Positions 10,291 through 19,194 of a stretch of DNA of 64,000 nucleotides are shown piece by piece. Source of the DNA: Rhizobium sp. Its GTDB lineage: Bacteria; Pseudomonadota; Alphaproteobacteria; Rhizobiales; Rhizobiaceae. The stretch covers positions 124,001-188,000 of the forward strand of contig PEKW01000005.1 of the NCBI GenBank assembly GCA_002796995.1, in the 5' to 3' direction. Numbering within the stretch: the stretch's first letter is position 1; each line of letters opens with the position of its first letter. The position numbers and the translations under genes were made by a program. A model generated the notes under the pieces. That model was not told the origin of the DNA. It made no database searches and saw nothing but the letters and a program-made list of their open reading frames with translations.

Positions 10291-12351
10291 ATGGACGACA
10301 ACGATCTTTTCGCCGCCCTGCCGCTTGTGCCCAAGCCGGCGGACGCACCCTCGCCTGCGGCCACGCCGAAGGCCGAGGCTCCGCGCCCGGCGGCCGCGCC
10401 GAGGGCGAACAATACATCGAGCGAGAGCGAATACGGCGCCTCGTCGATCCGCGTCCTCGAGGGGCTGGAGCCGGTGCGCATGCGTCCCGGCATGTATATC
10501 GGCGGCACGGATGAGAAGGCGCTGCATCACCTGTTTGCCGAAGTCATCGACAACTCGATGGACGAAGCGGTGGCCGGACATGCCGATTTCATCGACGTGC
10601 ATCTCGATGCCGAGGGTTTCTTGACCGTCACCGACAACGGCCGCGGCATTCCGGTGGAGCTGCATCCGCAGGTGCCGGGAAAGTCGACGCTCGAAGTGAT
10701 CATGACCAAGCTGCATGCCGGCGGCAAGTTCGACGGCAAGGCCTATGAGACCTCCGGCGGCCTGCACGGCGTCGGCGTCTCGGTGGTCAATGCGCTGTCC
10801 GACCTTCTCGAAGTGGAAGTGGCCCGCAATCGCAAGCTTTATCGCCAGCGCTTCTCGCGCGGCGTGCCGCTCGGCGGGCTGGAGGAACTGGGCGACGTGC
10901 ACAATCGTCGCGGCACCCGGGTGCGCTTCCATCCCGATCCGCAGATCTTCGGCGACCATGCGAAATTCGATCCGGGCCGGATTTTCCGCATGGCCCGCTC
11001 CAAGGCCTATCTGTTCGGCGGCGTCGAGATCCGCTGGTCCTGCGATCCGGGCATGGTGCCGGAAGGCGGCGACATTCCGGAAAAGGCGGTCTTCCATTTC
11101 CCCGGCGGCCTGAAGGACTATCTGGCGGCCACGCTCGGCAAGGAATTCACCGTCACCCGCGAGATCTTTGCCGGCAAGACCGAGAAGACCGGCGGCCACG
11201 GCGCGATGGAATGGGCGATCACCTGGTATGGCGGCGACCCGATGGTGCATTCCTACTGCAACACCATCCCGACCGCAGAAGGCGGCACGCACGAGGCCGG
11301 CCTGCGCATCGCGCTCACCAAGGGCCTGAAGAACTATGCCGAACTGACGCAGAACAAGCGCGCCAAGGAGATCACCACCGACGACGTGATGATTTCGGCC
11401 GTCGGCATGCTGTCGGTCTTCATCCGCGAGCCGGAGTTCGTCGGTCAGACCAAGGACAAGCTGGCGACCGTCGAGGCCCAGCGTCTGGTCGAAAACGCTC
11501 TGCGCGATCCGTTCGACCACTATCTCGCCGACAATCCCAACGAGGCGGCCAAGCTGCTCGACTGGGTGATCGAGCGCGCCGAGGAGCGGCTTCGCCGACG
11601 CAAGGAAAAGGAAGTCAACCGCAAGACGGCGGTGCGCAAGCTGCGCCTGCCCGGCAAGCTGGCCGACTGCTCGCAGAACACGGCGGAAGGCGCGGAACTG
11701 TTCATCGTCGAAGGCGATTCGGCCGGCGGCTCGGCCAAGCAGGCGCGCAACCGCGCCAACCAGGCCATCCTGCCGCTCCGCGGCAAGATCCTCAACGTCG
11801 CCAGCGCCGGTCGTGACAAGATGACCGCCAGCCAGCAGATCGCCGATCTGATCCAGGCGCTCGGCTGCGGCACGCGGACGAAATACCGCGAGGAAGACCT
11901 GCGCTACGAACGCATCATCGTCATGACCGATGCCGACGTCGACGGCGCGCATATCGCCTCGCTGCTCATCACCTTCTTCTACCAGGAAATGCCGGAACTG
12001 ATCCGCGGCAGCCACCTCTATCTCGCGGTGCCGCCGCTCTACGTCATCCGCCAGGGAGCCAAGAGCGTCTATGCCCGCGACGACGCGCATCGCGCCGAGC
12101 TGATGGAAACGGTGTTCAAGGGCAAGAAGGTCGAGGTCGGGCGGTTCAAGGGCCTCGGCGAAATGATGCCGGCGCAGCTCAAGGAAACCACCATGGATCC
12201 GGCCAAGCGCACACTGCTGCGCGTCGATATCGACGATGTCGACTTCGAGGGCACGCGCGATGCGGTGGATGCGCTGATGGGCACCAGGCCGGAAGCGCGC
12301 TTCCGCTTCATCCAGGAACGTGCGGCCTTCGCCGAAAACCTCGATATCTGA
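10291..12351 (+). CDS. parE: DNA topoisomerase IV subunit B
   Basis: ATPase subunit that with ParC decatenates replicated chromosomes. In the 686-residue product, after a Pro/Ala-rich leader of about 45 residues, the GHKL ATPase domain shows EVIDNSMDEA, DNGRGIPVE and SGGLHGVGVSVVNALS; the transducer and TOPRIM parts follow with FIVEGDSAGGSAKQ, LPLRGKILNV and MTDADVDGAHIASLL, and the C-terminus has RFKGLGEMMPAQLK. The size and direct TOPRIM-to-end layout fit ParE rather than the longer GyrB. ATG 10291 was chosen over an in-frame TTG at 10279. Confidence 0.95.
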   Translation: MDDNDLFAALPLVPKPADAPSPAATPKAEAPRPAAAPRANNTSSESEYGASSIRVLEGLEPVRMRPGMYIGGTDEKALHHLFAEVIDNSMDEAVAGHADFIDVHLDAEGFLTVTDNGRGIPVELHPQVPGKSTLEVIMTKLHAGGKFDGKAYETSGGLHGVGVSVVNALSDLLEVEVARNRKLYRQRFSRGVPLGGLEELGDVHNRRGTRVRFHPDPQIFGDHAKFDPGRIFRMARSKAYLFGGVEIRWSCDPGMVPEGGDIPEKAVFHFPGGLKDYLAATLGKEFTVTREIFAGKTEKTGGHGAMEWAITWYGGDPMVHSYCNTIPTAEGGTHEAGLRIALTKGLKNYAELTQNKRAKEITTDDVMISAVGMLSVFIREPEFVGQTKDKLATVEAQRLVENALRDPFDHYLADNPNEAAKLLDWVIERAEERLRRRKEKEVNRKTAVRKLRLPGKLADCSQNTAEGAELFIVEGDSAGGSAKQARNRANQAILPLRGKILNVASAGRDKMTASQQIADLIQALGCGTRTKYREEDLRYERIIVMTDADVDGAHIASLLITFFYQEMPELIRGSHLYLAVPPLYVIRQGAKSVYARDDAHRAELMETVFKGKKVEVGRFKGLGEMMPAQLKETTMDPAKRTLLRVDIDDVDFEGTRDAVDALMGTRPEARFRFIQERAAFAENLDI

Positions 12352-12717
12352 CTCGATATCCGGGACGAAGACTCCGGCGCTGACCGCCTGACGACCGGAC
12401 CCCTGGTCCTGGCGGTCGATGGCCCGGACCTTCCGGCGAACCCGCGCCACACCGACATCGCCAGCGGTTTCCATACACCGTCATCGCCGGAGATACGCGC
12501 CATCCCGGCGACCGGCGACGTGTGAAGACACCCCATCCCAAACGCGAAAATAGTGCCAAAACTGGCACTTCACCGGGTGGATATGCCCAGGATTGGACGA
12601 TCCCAATCCGCAATTCCCACGCTAGAGCTGCGGCAACACAGTTACTGCGATCCGGTCCTCGCGACGGGCATCGCCAGCACGAGCATTTGCCACATGCCTT
12701 CCATGACCTTCGCCCCG
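12352..12717 (+). other. Leader region between parE and the autotransporter
   Basis: About 366 bases without a supported gene. The autotransporter frame is open back to 12553, but the residues it would add are charged and unlike a secretion leader, and the signal peptide starts at 12718. The region holds one clear palindrome (12552-12569). It may contain the promoter; I could not pick convincing -35/-10 boxes. Confidence 0.6.
12552..12569. promoter_or_regulatory. 18-bp dyad upstream of the autotransporter
   Basis: AGTGCCA-AAAC-TGGCACT, perfect 7-base arms around a 4-base centre, about 150-165 bases before the likely start. It has the size and symmetry of a dimeric regulator site. No matching copy was noticed elsewhere in the window. 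Confidence 0.4.
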
Positions 12718-15700
12718 ATGCAGAAAATCGCCTGCGCCATTTTGGCAATTTGGCTCCTGGTCGGCCTGTCGACAAAGAGCGCCCAAGCGGCCGACTACTA
12801 TTATCAGGTCTACAGCGGCGAAAGCGTGAGGATCGCTGAAAATTGGTACGGCGGCCACATGCTCGAATACTCCTACCCGAATGGCTTCCACGGTGCGTTG
12901 CTGGGCGCTCTCGACACGTATTACACCCCGAATAGCGGTTTCCTGGGTACGGACATGTTCACGTATACCGCCTATTCGGGTACCACCAGCGACACTACCG
13001 TGCTAGGCACCGATGTCGTTTACATCACCGTCAAACCGAAAATAACCTTTTCCGCCAGTTCCTTGCCGAACGGGCAGAAAGGCGTCTCCTATAACCAGAC
13101 TGTCACCGCAAGCTACAATGCGGGTTCGAGCTCGGTGACCTATTCCGTGACTGGCGGAACACTACCCTCGGGGCTCAATCTCGATTCGTCGACCGGTACG
13201 ATCTCGGGCACGCCGACCGCGGCCGGATCCTGGTCCTTCGCCTATGGGGTCGAGAATGCCGACGGCTACTCGTCCAGCCAGTCGATGACGGTGAAGATCG
13301 CACCAAGTGCCGAGGATAAGACGGCAACGGTCGCCGCCAACAGCAGCAACAACGCAATCGGCGTCACTGTGTCCGGCGGTGAATCGGTGACCGCGGTCTC
13401 AACGCCAAGCCATGGCTCGGCCAGCATCAGCGGTTCGACGCTGCTCTATACGCCGGCCGCCGGCTATTCCGGCCTCGACGGCTTCACCTATACGGTGACC
13501 GACGGCTCGTCCGGGCTCTCCGATACGGCCACCGTTTCCGTCACGGTCACGCCGCCCACGCTGGCGATTGCACCAAGCAGCCTGCCCAACGGAACCGCCG
13601 GGACGGCCTATAGCCAGGTGCTCACGGCGACCGACGGCACCGCTCCCTACAGCTTCGCCGTGGATGCTGGTGCCTTGCCGGCCGGACTGAGCCTCACCTC
13701 TGCCGGCGTGATTTCAGGAACGCCGACGGCCGTCGGAACCCAATCCCTGACGGTTACGGCAACCGACGCCCATGGCGCGACCGGCAGCCGGGTCTATACC
13801 CTGACCATTGCCATCGCCGCTCCGGTTGCCGGCAATGCCAGCGCAACGGTCGCGGCAAACAGCACCGGCAATCCCGTGACGCTGAATCTTACCGGCGGCG
13901 CTGCGAGCAGCATCACGGTCGCCTCGGCGCCGGCGCATGGCACCGCGACGGCAAGCGGCACATCGATCAGCTACACGCCGACGGCAGGCTATTCCGGCAC
14001 CGACAGCTTCACCTATACCGCGACCAATGCGACCGGGAATTCCACGGCCACCGTCTCCATCACGGTCACGGCACCCGTGGTGGCTGTAACACCCACCATT
14101 CTGTCCGACGGAACCGCTGATGTCGCCTATAGCCAGACGCTGACGGCCGGCAACGGCACCGCGCCCTATGTCTTCTCGCTGAACAGCGGCGCCCTGCCCC
14201 CCGGCCTGACGCTGTCCTCGGCCGGGGTTCTCTCGGGCACGCCGACGACAGAGGGGTCCTACTCCTTCGTCGTCGGGGTCACGGACCGGTATGGCGCCTG
14301 GGGGGCGCCCGGCTACACCCTGGATATCGCCATCGCCACTCCCGCCGTCGGTGACGTCAGCGCAACCGTCGCGGCCAACAGCAGCGGCAACCCGATCACG
14401 CTCGACCTGTCAGGCGGCACCGCGAGCAGCGTCACCGTCGCCTCGGCGCCGGCGCATGGCACGGCGACCGCAAACGGCACATCCATCAGCTATACGCCGA
14501 CCGCCGGCTATTCGGGCACCGACAGCTTCACCTATACCGCGACCAATGACACGGGCACCTCGGCGACCGCGACCGTATCGGTCACCGTGACGGCACCCGT
14601 GGTGTCCGTGAGCCCCACGGTCCTGTCCGACGGGACGGCTGATGTCGCCTATAGCCAGACGCTGGCGGCCGGAAATGGCACCGCACCCTATGTCTTCTCG
14701 CTGAACAGCGGCACCCTGCCCCCGGGCCTCACGCTGTCTTCGGCCGGCGTTCTCTCCGGCACGCCGACGACAGAGGGTTCCTACTCCTTCGTCCTCGGCG
14801 TTACGGACCGGTATGGCGCCTGGGGGGCGCCCGGCTATACGGTCAATATCGCCATCGCCGCTCCGATCGCCGGCGATGTGAGTGCCACCGTCGCGGCCAA
14901 CAGCAGCGACAACCCGATCACGCTCGACCTGTCCGGAGGAACGCCCAGCAGCGTCACCGTTGCCTCGGCACCGGCGCACGGCACGGCAACGGCGAGCGGC
15001 ACATCGATCAGCTATACGCCGACATCAGGCTTTTCCGGCACCGACAGCTTCACCTATGCCGCTACCAATGCCAGCGGCACCTCGACGACCGCGACCGTGA
15101 CGCTCACCGTCTCGCCGCCGACGCTGGCGCTCTCGCCCTTCACCCTGCCCGGCGGCACGGCGGCCGTCGCCTACGGCCAATCGCTTTCCGCGGCCAACGG
15201 TACGGCGCCCTACGGTTTCGCCATCACCTCCGGCGCGCTTCCCGCCGGCCTCACGCTGACGTCCGGCGGTTTGCTCTCCGGCACGCCGACGACCGAGGAG
15301 AGCCAGTCCTTCACCGTGACCGTGACGGACGCCCATGGGGCGACCGGCAGCCGCGCCTATACGCTCGCCATTGCCATCGCCGCCCCGATCGCCGGCGATG
15401 TCGGTGCGACCGTTGCGGCCAACAGCCGTGACAACCCGATCGCGCTCGCTCTCTCCGGTGGAACGGCTTCCAGCCTTTCCATCGGCACGCCGCCCACCCA
15501 TGGCTCGGCGACCGTGACAGGCACGACGATCACCTACACACCGACCGCCGGCTATTCGGGCACCGACGCCTTCACCTACAGCGCCGCCAACGCGACCGGC
15601 ACCTCCGCCACCGCCACGGTGTCCATCACGGTCAGCCAGCCGAGCATCGGCCTGACGCCGACCGGAACGCTGACGCTGCGGCAGGGCGAGGCGTTCAGCC

Positions 15701-17286
15701 AGGCCTTCGCCGCCTCCGGCGGAACCGCCCCGTATCGCTATGCAATCCTCGGGAGCCTGCCGCAGGGCGTGACGCTCGATGCCGCGGCGGGAACGCTGTC
15801 CGGAACGCCGGCCGAAAGCGGCCACTTCTCCGTCACGCTCACCGTCACCGACGCTTATGGCGCCAGCGGTACGGCCGGCCTGACGTTGCAGGTCGACGAT
15901 GCCTTGCCGGTCGCTCCGTCCGTCTCGGCACCGGTGACCCAGGGCCTGACCACCACCGTCGACCTCACCGACGGCGCGACCGGCGGACCCTTCACCGGCG
16001 CCGACCTGATTTCGCTCTCTCCGCCCACGGCGGGCACGGCCGTCATCGTGCTCGGCGACACCGCGGACGCCAGCGGACCGGGCGCCATTGGCGCGGCCTA
16101 TGCTGCGGGCCGTTACAAGCTGCGGTTCACCGCGAGCCCCGACTTCTCCGGCACGGCCGTCGCAGCCTATACGCTGACCAGTGCCGGCGGCACCTCTGCT
16201 CCGGCCGCCATCCAGTTCCAGGTTGCGGCCCGCCCGATCCTCTCGGCCGACGCCGATCTGGTCGGCCTCGTCGAAGCCCAAGCCACCGCGGCCAAGCGCC
16301 TGGCAGATGCCCAGACCGAAACCGTCGCCGACCACCTGAAGGGTCTGCGCGGCAAAGCCTGCCTCGAAAACAATCTGTCGCTCGCGCTGACCGACAGCGA
16401 CGATGGCCGCGCGCCGGTGGGCGCCAATGCTGGCTGCTCGCCGATCGCCGGCGGTGACCTCGCCTTCTGGAGCGCCGGATCGATCAGCCTCGGCGACAGT
16501 GACGGCCGAAACGGCGAAAGCGGCTTCGACTATGCGACGGTCTCGCTGACCGCCGGCCTCGACTACCGGCTCACCGACACGGTCATCGGCGGCCTGGCCG
16601 TCGGCTATGGCCGCGACCGGAGCGACATCGGCGACAGCGGCACCACCAGCCTCAACGAGTCGATGAGCGCTACGCTCTACGGCCTTTACCAACCGGGCGG
16701 CGGCTTCTTCGTCGACGGCCTGGTCGGGGTCGGCCTGCTCGATTTCTCCTCGCTGCGCGTCACGTCGGCGACGGGCGCCGAGGCGGAAGCCGACCGCAGC
16801 GGCCGGCAGGTCTTTGCCGCCGTCACCGGCGGCTACGACAGCCGCTATGGCGATCTGTTGCTCTCCACCTATGGCCGCGTCACCGCGTCGCACTCGATCC
16901 TCGACAGCGTTGCCGAGACCGGCGCCGACTGGGAGAACGCCCTGCTCGGCCGCCAGGAGGTCGACAGCCTGACCGCGACGCTCGGTCTCTCCATCGGCTA
17001 CGACATCGACCTCGACGACCTGGTGCTCACCCCGGAGCTGACGCTCGACTTCTCCCACGACATGCTCGACACGTCGGAGACGATGGTGACCTATGCCGAG
17101 GACGGCTGGCCGACCGATTATGTGATCCCCGGCTCCACGACCAATCGGGACCGCCTCACCGTCGGGTTCGGCATGACGCTGGCGTCCGGGCGGGCGGGAA
17201 CCCTCGGCGGGCGTTACACGGCGACCCTCGACCGCGACGGCCTGGCAAGCCAGAGGTTCAACATCAATCTGTCGAAGGCCTTCTAG
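12718..17286 (+). CDS. Giant autotransporter with tandem Ig-like modules
   Basis: About 1,522 residues. The signal peptide is MQKIACAILAIWLLVGLSTK followed by SAQA. The passenger alternates two modules: putative-Ig (He_PIG-like; SLPNGTAGTAYSQ ... LPAGLSL ... GVISGTPT) seen six times, and a cadherin/Big-like one (TVAANSSGNPITLDLSGG ... SYTPTAGYSGTDSFTYTATN) seen five times plus a degenerate copy at each end. A helical linker (about residues 1174-1217, AQATAAKRLADAQTETVADH) leads to a beta-barrel of about 270 residues that ends in Phe (INLSKAF), the outer-membrane insertion signal. By architecture it is a type Va surface protein, likely an adhesin. Alternative in-frame ATGs at 12694 and 12703 exist; none has a clear ribosome site. 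Confidence 0.88.
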   Translation: MQKIACAILAIWLLVGLSTKSAQAADYYYQVYSGESVRIAENWYGGHMLEYSYPNGFHGALLGALDTYYTPNSGFLGTDMFTYTAYSGTTSDTTVLGTDVVYITVKPKITFSASSLPNGQKGVSYNQTVTASYNAGSSSVTYSVTGGTLPSGLNLDSSTGTISGTPTAAGSWSFAYGVENADGYSSSQSMTVKIAPSAEDKTATVAANSSNNAIGVTVSGGESVTAVSTPSHGSASISGSTLLYTPAAGYSGLDGFTYTVTDGSSGLSDTATVSVTVTPPTLAIAPSSLPNGTAGTAYSQVLTATDGTAPYSFAVDAGALPAGLSLTSAGVISGTPTAVGTQSLTVTATDAHGATGSRVYTLTIAIAAPVAGNASATVAANSTGNPVTLNLTGGAASSITVASAPAHGTATASGTSISYTPTAGYSGTDSFTYTATNATGNSTATVSITVTAPVVAVTPTILSDGTADVAYSQTLTAGNGTAPYVFSLNSGALPPGLTLSSAGVLSGTPTTEGSYSFVVGVTDRYGAWGAPGYTLDIAIATPAVGDVSATVAANSSGNPITLDLSGGTASSVTVASAPAHGTATANGTSISYTPTAGYSGTDSFTYTATNDTGTSATATVSVTVTAPVVSVSPTVLSDGTADVAYSQTLAAGNGTAPYVFSLNSGTLPPGLTLSSAGVLSGTPTTEGSYSFVLGVTDRYGAWGAPGYTVNIAIAAPIAGDVSATVAANSSDNPITLDLSGGTPSSVTVASAPAHGTATASGTSISYTPTSGFSGTDSFTYAATNASGTSTTATVTLTVSPPTLALSPFTLPGGTAAVAYGQSLSAANGTAPYGFAITSGALPAGLTLTSGGLLSGTPTTEESQSFTVTVTDAHGATGSRAYTLAIAIAAPIAGDVGATVAANSRDNPIALALSGGTASSLSIGTPPTHGSATVTGTTITYTPTAGYSGTDAFTYSAANATGTSATATVSITVSQPSIGLTPTGTLTLRQGEAFSQAFAASGGTAPYRYAILGSLPQGVTLDAAAGTLSGTPAESGHFSVTLTVTDAYGASGTAGLTLQVDDALPVAPSVSAPVTQGLTTTVDLTDGATGGPFTGADLISLSPPTAGTAVIVLGDTADASGPGAIGAAYAAGRYKLRFTASPDFSGTAVAAYTLTSAGGTSAPAAIQFQVAARPILSADADLVGLVEAQATAAKRLADAQTETVADHLKGLRGKACLENNLSLALTDSDDGRAPVGANAGCSPIAGGDLAFWSAGSISLGDSDGRNGESGFDYATVSLTAGLDYRLTDTVIGGLAVGYGRDRSDIGDSGTTSLNESMSATLYGLYQPGGGFFVDGLVGVGLLDFSSLRVTSATGAEAEADRSGRQVFAAVTGGYDSRYGDLLLSTYGRVTASHSILDSVAETGADWENALLGRQEVDSLTATLGLSIGYDIDLDDLVLTPELTLDFSHDMLDTSETMVTYAEDGWPTDYVIPGSTTNRDRLTVGFGMTLASGRAGTLGGRYTATLDRDGLASQRFNINLSKAF
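13551..15640 (+). repeat. Tandem 520-bp repeats inside the autotransporter gene
   Basis: Module pairs restart at about 13551, 14071, 14593, 15112 and 15634, a period near 520 bases (173-174 codons). The units at 14071 and 14593 are the closest: both contain GATGTCGCCTATAGCCAGAC and the protein block TDRYGAWGAPGYT, with mostly silent or loop differences. The pattern indicates recent duplication and a capacity to change copy number. Confidence 0.85.
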
Positions 17287-17342
17287 GCAGGGATGGCGCA
17301 GCGTTCGGCGAAAACGGGGATACTCGGCCTGGATTGCCCGCG

Positions 17343-17945
17343 TCAGACCGCGTCTTCGCCCTGCCGGCGAGCACCGCACTTGAGGCCGTCGATCAGCAGG
17401 GCGACCATGCGCTGGGTATGGCCGGCCGGGTCGACGCCGCTGCCGACGGCGAGGTTGCCGATGGCGCGCAGCAGGTCGTAGGGCTCGATGTCGCCACGCA
17501 CCTCTCCCGTGGCCGCGGCCGCAGCCAGCAGAGTGGCGAGCGCCGGCTCGAAATTCGACTGGAAATAGGCGGGCAAGGTATCGAAGGCCGGGTCGCCCGA
17601 GTGGAGTGCTGCGGCGAGGCCCCGCTTGGTGGCAATGAAATCGGTGTAACGCTTCAGCCAGAGCTCCAGCGCCCTGCCCGGCGGGTTGTCCGCCGCCAGC
17701 GTACGCGCCTCGGCGGCGCAGGCGTCCACCTCGCGGCGGAACACGGCGGCCACGAGATCGGCGCGCTTGGGAAAACGCCGGTAGAGCGTGCCGACCCCGA
17801 CACCCGCCATCGCGGCGATTTCCCGGACCGGCGCATCGACGCCAGAGGTGAAGAACACCGTCTTTGCCGCTTCGAGCACCGCATCCTCGTTGCGCCGCGC
17901 ATCGGCACGCATGCGGCCGCCGGCCTGCTCCTCGTCATCCTTCAT
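17343..17945 (-). CDS. TetR/AcrR-family transcriptional regulator
   Basis: A 200-residue repressor-type protein. The N-terminal helix-turn-helix is clear: AVLEAAKTVFFTSGVDAPVR, EIAAMAGVGVGTLYRRFPKR, followed by ADLVAAVF; the C-terminal ligand domain is generic. ATG 17945 is preceded by AGGGAG with 9-base spacing; ATG 17963 and TTG 17969 are in frame upstream. It is divergent from the hydrolase at 18144, and the gap carries three copies of a 15-bp palindrome, so this regulator probably controls that gene and itself. Confidence 0.92.
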   Translation of the reverse strand: MKDDEEQAGGRMRADARRNEDAVLEAAKTVFFTSGVDAPVREIAAMAGVGVGTLYRRFPKRADLVAAVFRREVDACAAEARTLAADNPPGRALELWLKRYTDFIATKRGLAAALHSGDPAFDTLPAYFQSNFEPALATLLAAAAATGEVRGDIEPYDLLRAIGNLAVGSGVDPAGHTQRMVALLIDGLKCGARRQGEDAV

Positions 17946-18008
17946 GCCTGACAGCTCCCTCATTGACAAAAGCCGGAATCGAAAACTCCGGTCGCGAGCG
18001 TTCGGCCC

Positions 18009-18037
18009 TTGATAAGCGGAACGATGATCCGTATATG
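18009..18037 (+). promoter_or_regulatory. Candidate promoter of the hydrolase gene, overlapped by operator 1
   Basis: TTGATA at 18009-18014, a 17-base spacer, TATATG at 18032-18037. Operator copy 1 fills nearly the whole spacer, so bound repressor would block RNA polymerase. A second arrangement, TTCATA (18041-18046)-N17-TTAATG (18064-18069), has operator 2 in the same place. Confidence 0.5.
18017..18031. promoter_or_regulatory. TetR operator candidate, copy 1
   Basis: CGGAACGATGATCCG, a near-palindrome of consensus CGGAnCAnTGnTCCG, within the longer shared string ATAAGCGGAAC. Confidence 0.65.
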
Positions 18038-18048
18038 CAATTCATAAG

Positions 18049-18063
18049 CGGAACAATGATCCG
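18049..18063. promoter_or_regulatory. TetR operator candidate, copy 2
   Basis: CGGAACAATGATCCG, 32 bases (about three helical turns) from copy 1 and in the same orientation. Flanks ATAAG are shared with copy 1. Confidence 0.65.
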
Positions 18064-18071
18064 TTAATGAC

Positions 18072-18086
18072 GGGATCAGTGTTCCG
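18072..18086. promoter_or_regulatory. TetR operator candidate, copy 3 (inverted)
   Basis: GGGATCAGTGTTCCG, reverse complement CGGAACACTGATCCC; with flank CTTAT it matches copies 1 and 2 in inverted orientation, 23 bases from copy 2. Confidence 0.65.
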
Positions 18087-18143
18087 CTTATCCCATATAG
18101 GCGAGCCGCGCCGGCTCCGCCAGCCTCTCAAGGAGATCATCTC

Positions 18144-19070
18144 ATGGCCGAATCTTACCCCTCCACCGTGCCTTCCCCCGTCCTCTCGGTTGCGCCCGTA
18201 AGCCTCAGCGCCCCGGGACGTGGCGAGGATCTGCAACTGCGCGTCTCCGGTCCCGTCACGGGCACCGGGCTTCCCATCCTCGTCTTCTCCCACGGTTACG
18301 GCCAGTCGCTCTATACCTATGGGCCGCTGGTCCATCACTGGGCGTCCCACGGCTTCGTCGTCCTCCAGCCGACGCATCTCGATTCGCGCATGCTGGCGCT
18401 CGCCGCCGACGATCCGCGCCAGCCGCAGCTCTGGCGCTTCCGCGAGCAGGACCTGACGCGCATCCTGGACCAACTCGACGCCATTGAGGAAGCCGTCCCC
18501 GCGATCAAGGGACGCCTCCACCGCAGCCGCATCGCCGTTGCCGGGCATTCCTGGGGCGCACAGACGGCCAGCATGCTGCTCGGCGCCACCCATCCCGACC
18601 CGGATGACGGTTCGACCGTCAACATCATGGACAAGCGAATCAAAGCGGGCGTGCTGCTGACGGTGCCGGGCACCGGCGGCGACAATCTGAGCCCCTTTGC
18701 CGCCGCGCATTTCCCCTTCATGCATCCCGATTTCTCCGCCATGACCACACCCACCCTGGTGGTGGCCGGCGACAACGATCACGGCGCCATATCGGTGCTC
18801 GGTCCTGAATGGTGGCGGCATGCCTATGTCCTGAGCCCGGGCCGCAAGGCGCTCTTCACCGTGTTCGGCGGGGAACACTCGCTCGGCGGTATTTCCAACT
18901 ACGAGGCGAAGGAAACCACGGACGAAAACCCGGCGCGCGTTGCCGCCGTCCAGCGCATCTCCACCGCTTTCCTGCTGAGCGCGCTGAGCGGCGATGACAC
19001 GCCCTGGAAGCAGGCGGTGTCGAGCCTCGAGGCGGACGCCCCGCCGCAAGGGGCGGTCGAGACCAAGTAG
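18144..19070 (+). CDS. Alpha/beta hydrolase, chlorophyllase/PAF-acetylhydrolase-like
   Basis: A 308-residue cytoplasmic-looking hydrolase without signal peptide. LVFSHGYGQSLYTY provides the oxyanion region, AVAGHSWGAQTASMLLG the serine elbow, LVVAGDNDHGA a candidate Asp, and FGGEHSLGGI a candidate His. The layout recalls the broad PAF-acetylhydrolase/chlorophyllase group acting on esters; the substrate is unknown. AAGGAG lies 8 bases before ATG 18144. Control by the divergent TetR protein through the operators upstream is likely, so the substrate or a related compound may be the inducer. Confidence 0.85.
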   Translation: MAESYPSTVPSPVLSVAPVSLSAPGRGEDLQLRVSGPVTGTGLPILVFSHGYGQSLYTYGPLVHHWASHGFVVLQPTHLDSRMLALAADDPRQPQLWRFREQDLTRILDQLDAIEEAVPAIKGRLHRSRIAVAGHSWGAQTASMLLGATHPDPDDGSTVNIMDKRIKAGVLLTVPGTGGDNLSPFAAAHFPFMHPDFSAMTTPTLVVAGDNDHGAISVLGPEWWRHAYVLSPGRKALFTVFGGEHSLGGISNYEAKETTDENPARVAAVQRISTAFLLSALSGDDTPWKQAVSSLEADAPPQGAVETK

Positions 19071-19194
19071 ACGCGTCGCGTATTGGACGGGCCTTTGCCT
19101 TGCGGCGCGGCCCGTCTTGCTTTGGCTGCAATACTCTGTTTGAACTCGCACCGGCGCAGAAAAGCGCCGGATCAGAGGATACCGGACAAGCCCC

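Noticed and set aside
10276..12474. Very long open frame antisense to parE (over 700 codons)
   Set aside because: It mirrors parE codon for codon, a common result of GC-rich third positions; no domain, no ribosome site and a His/Gly/Arg-rich product.
13551..15640. CRISPR-like or satellite array
   Set aside because: The period is about 520 bases, in frame, and encodes folded protein modules; there are no short repeats with spacers.
15025..17379. 784-codon frame antisense to the autotransporter
   Set aside because: Repetitive Arg/Gly-rich translation of the reverse strand; the sense frame has a signal peptide, modules and a barrel.
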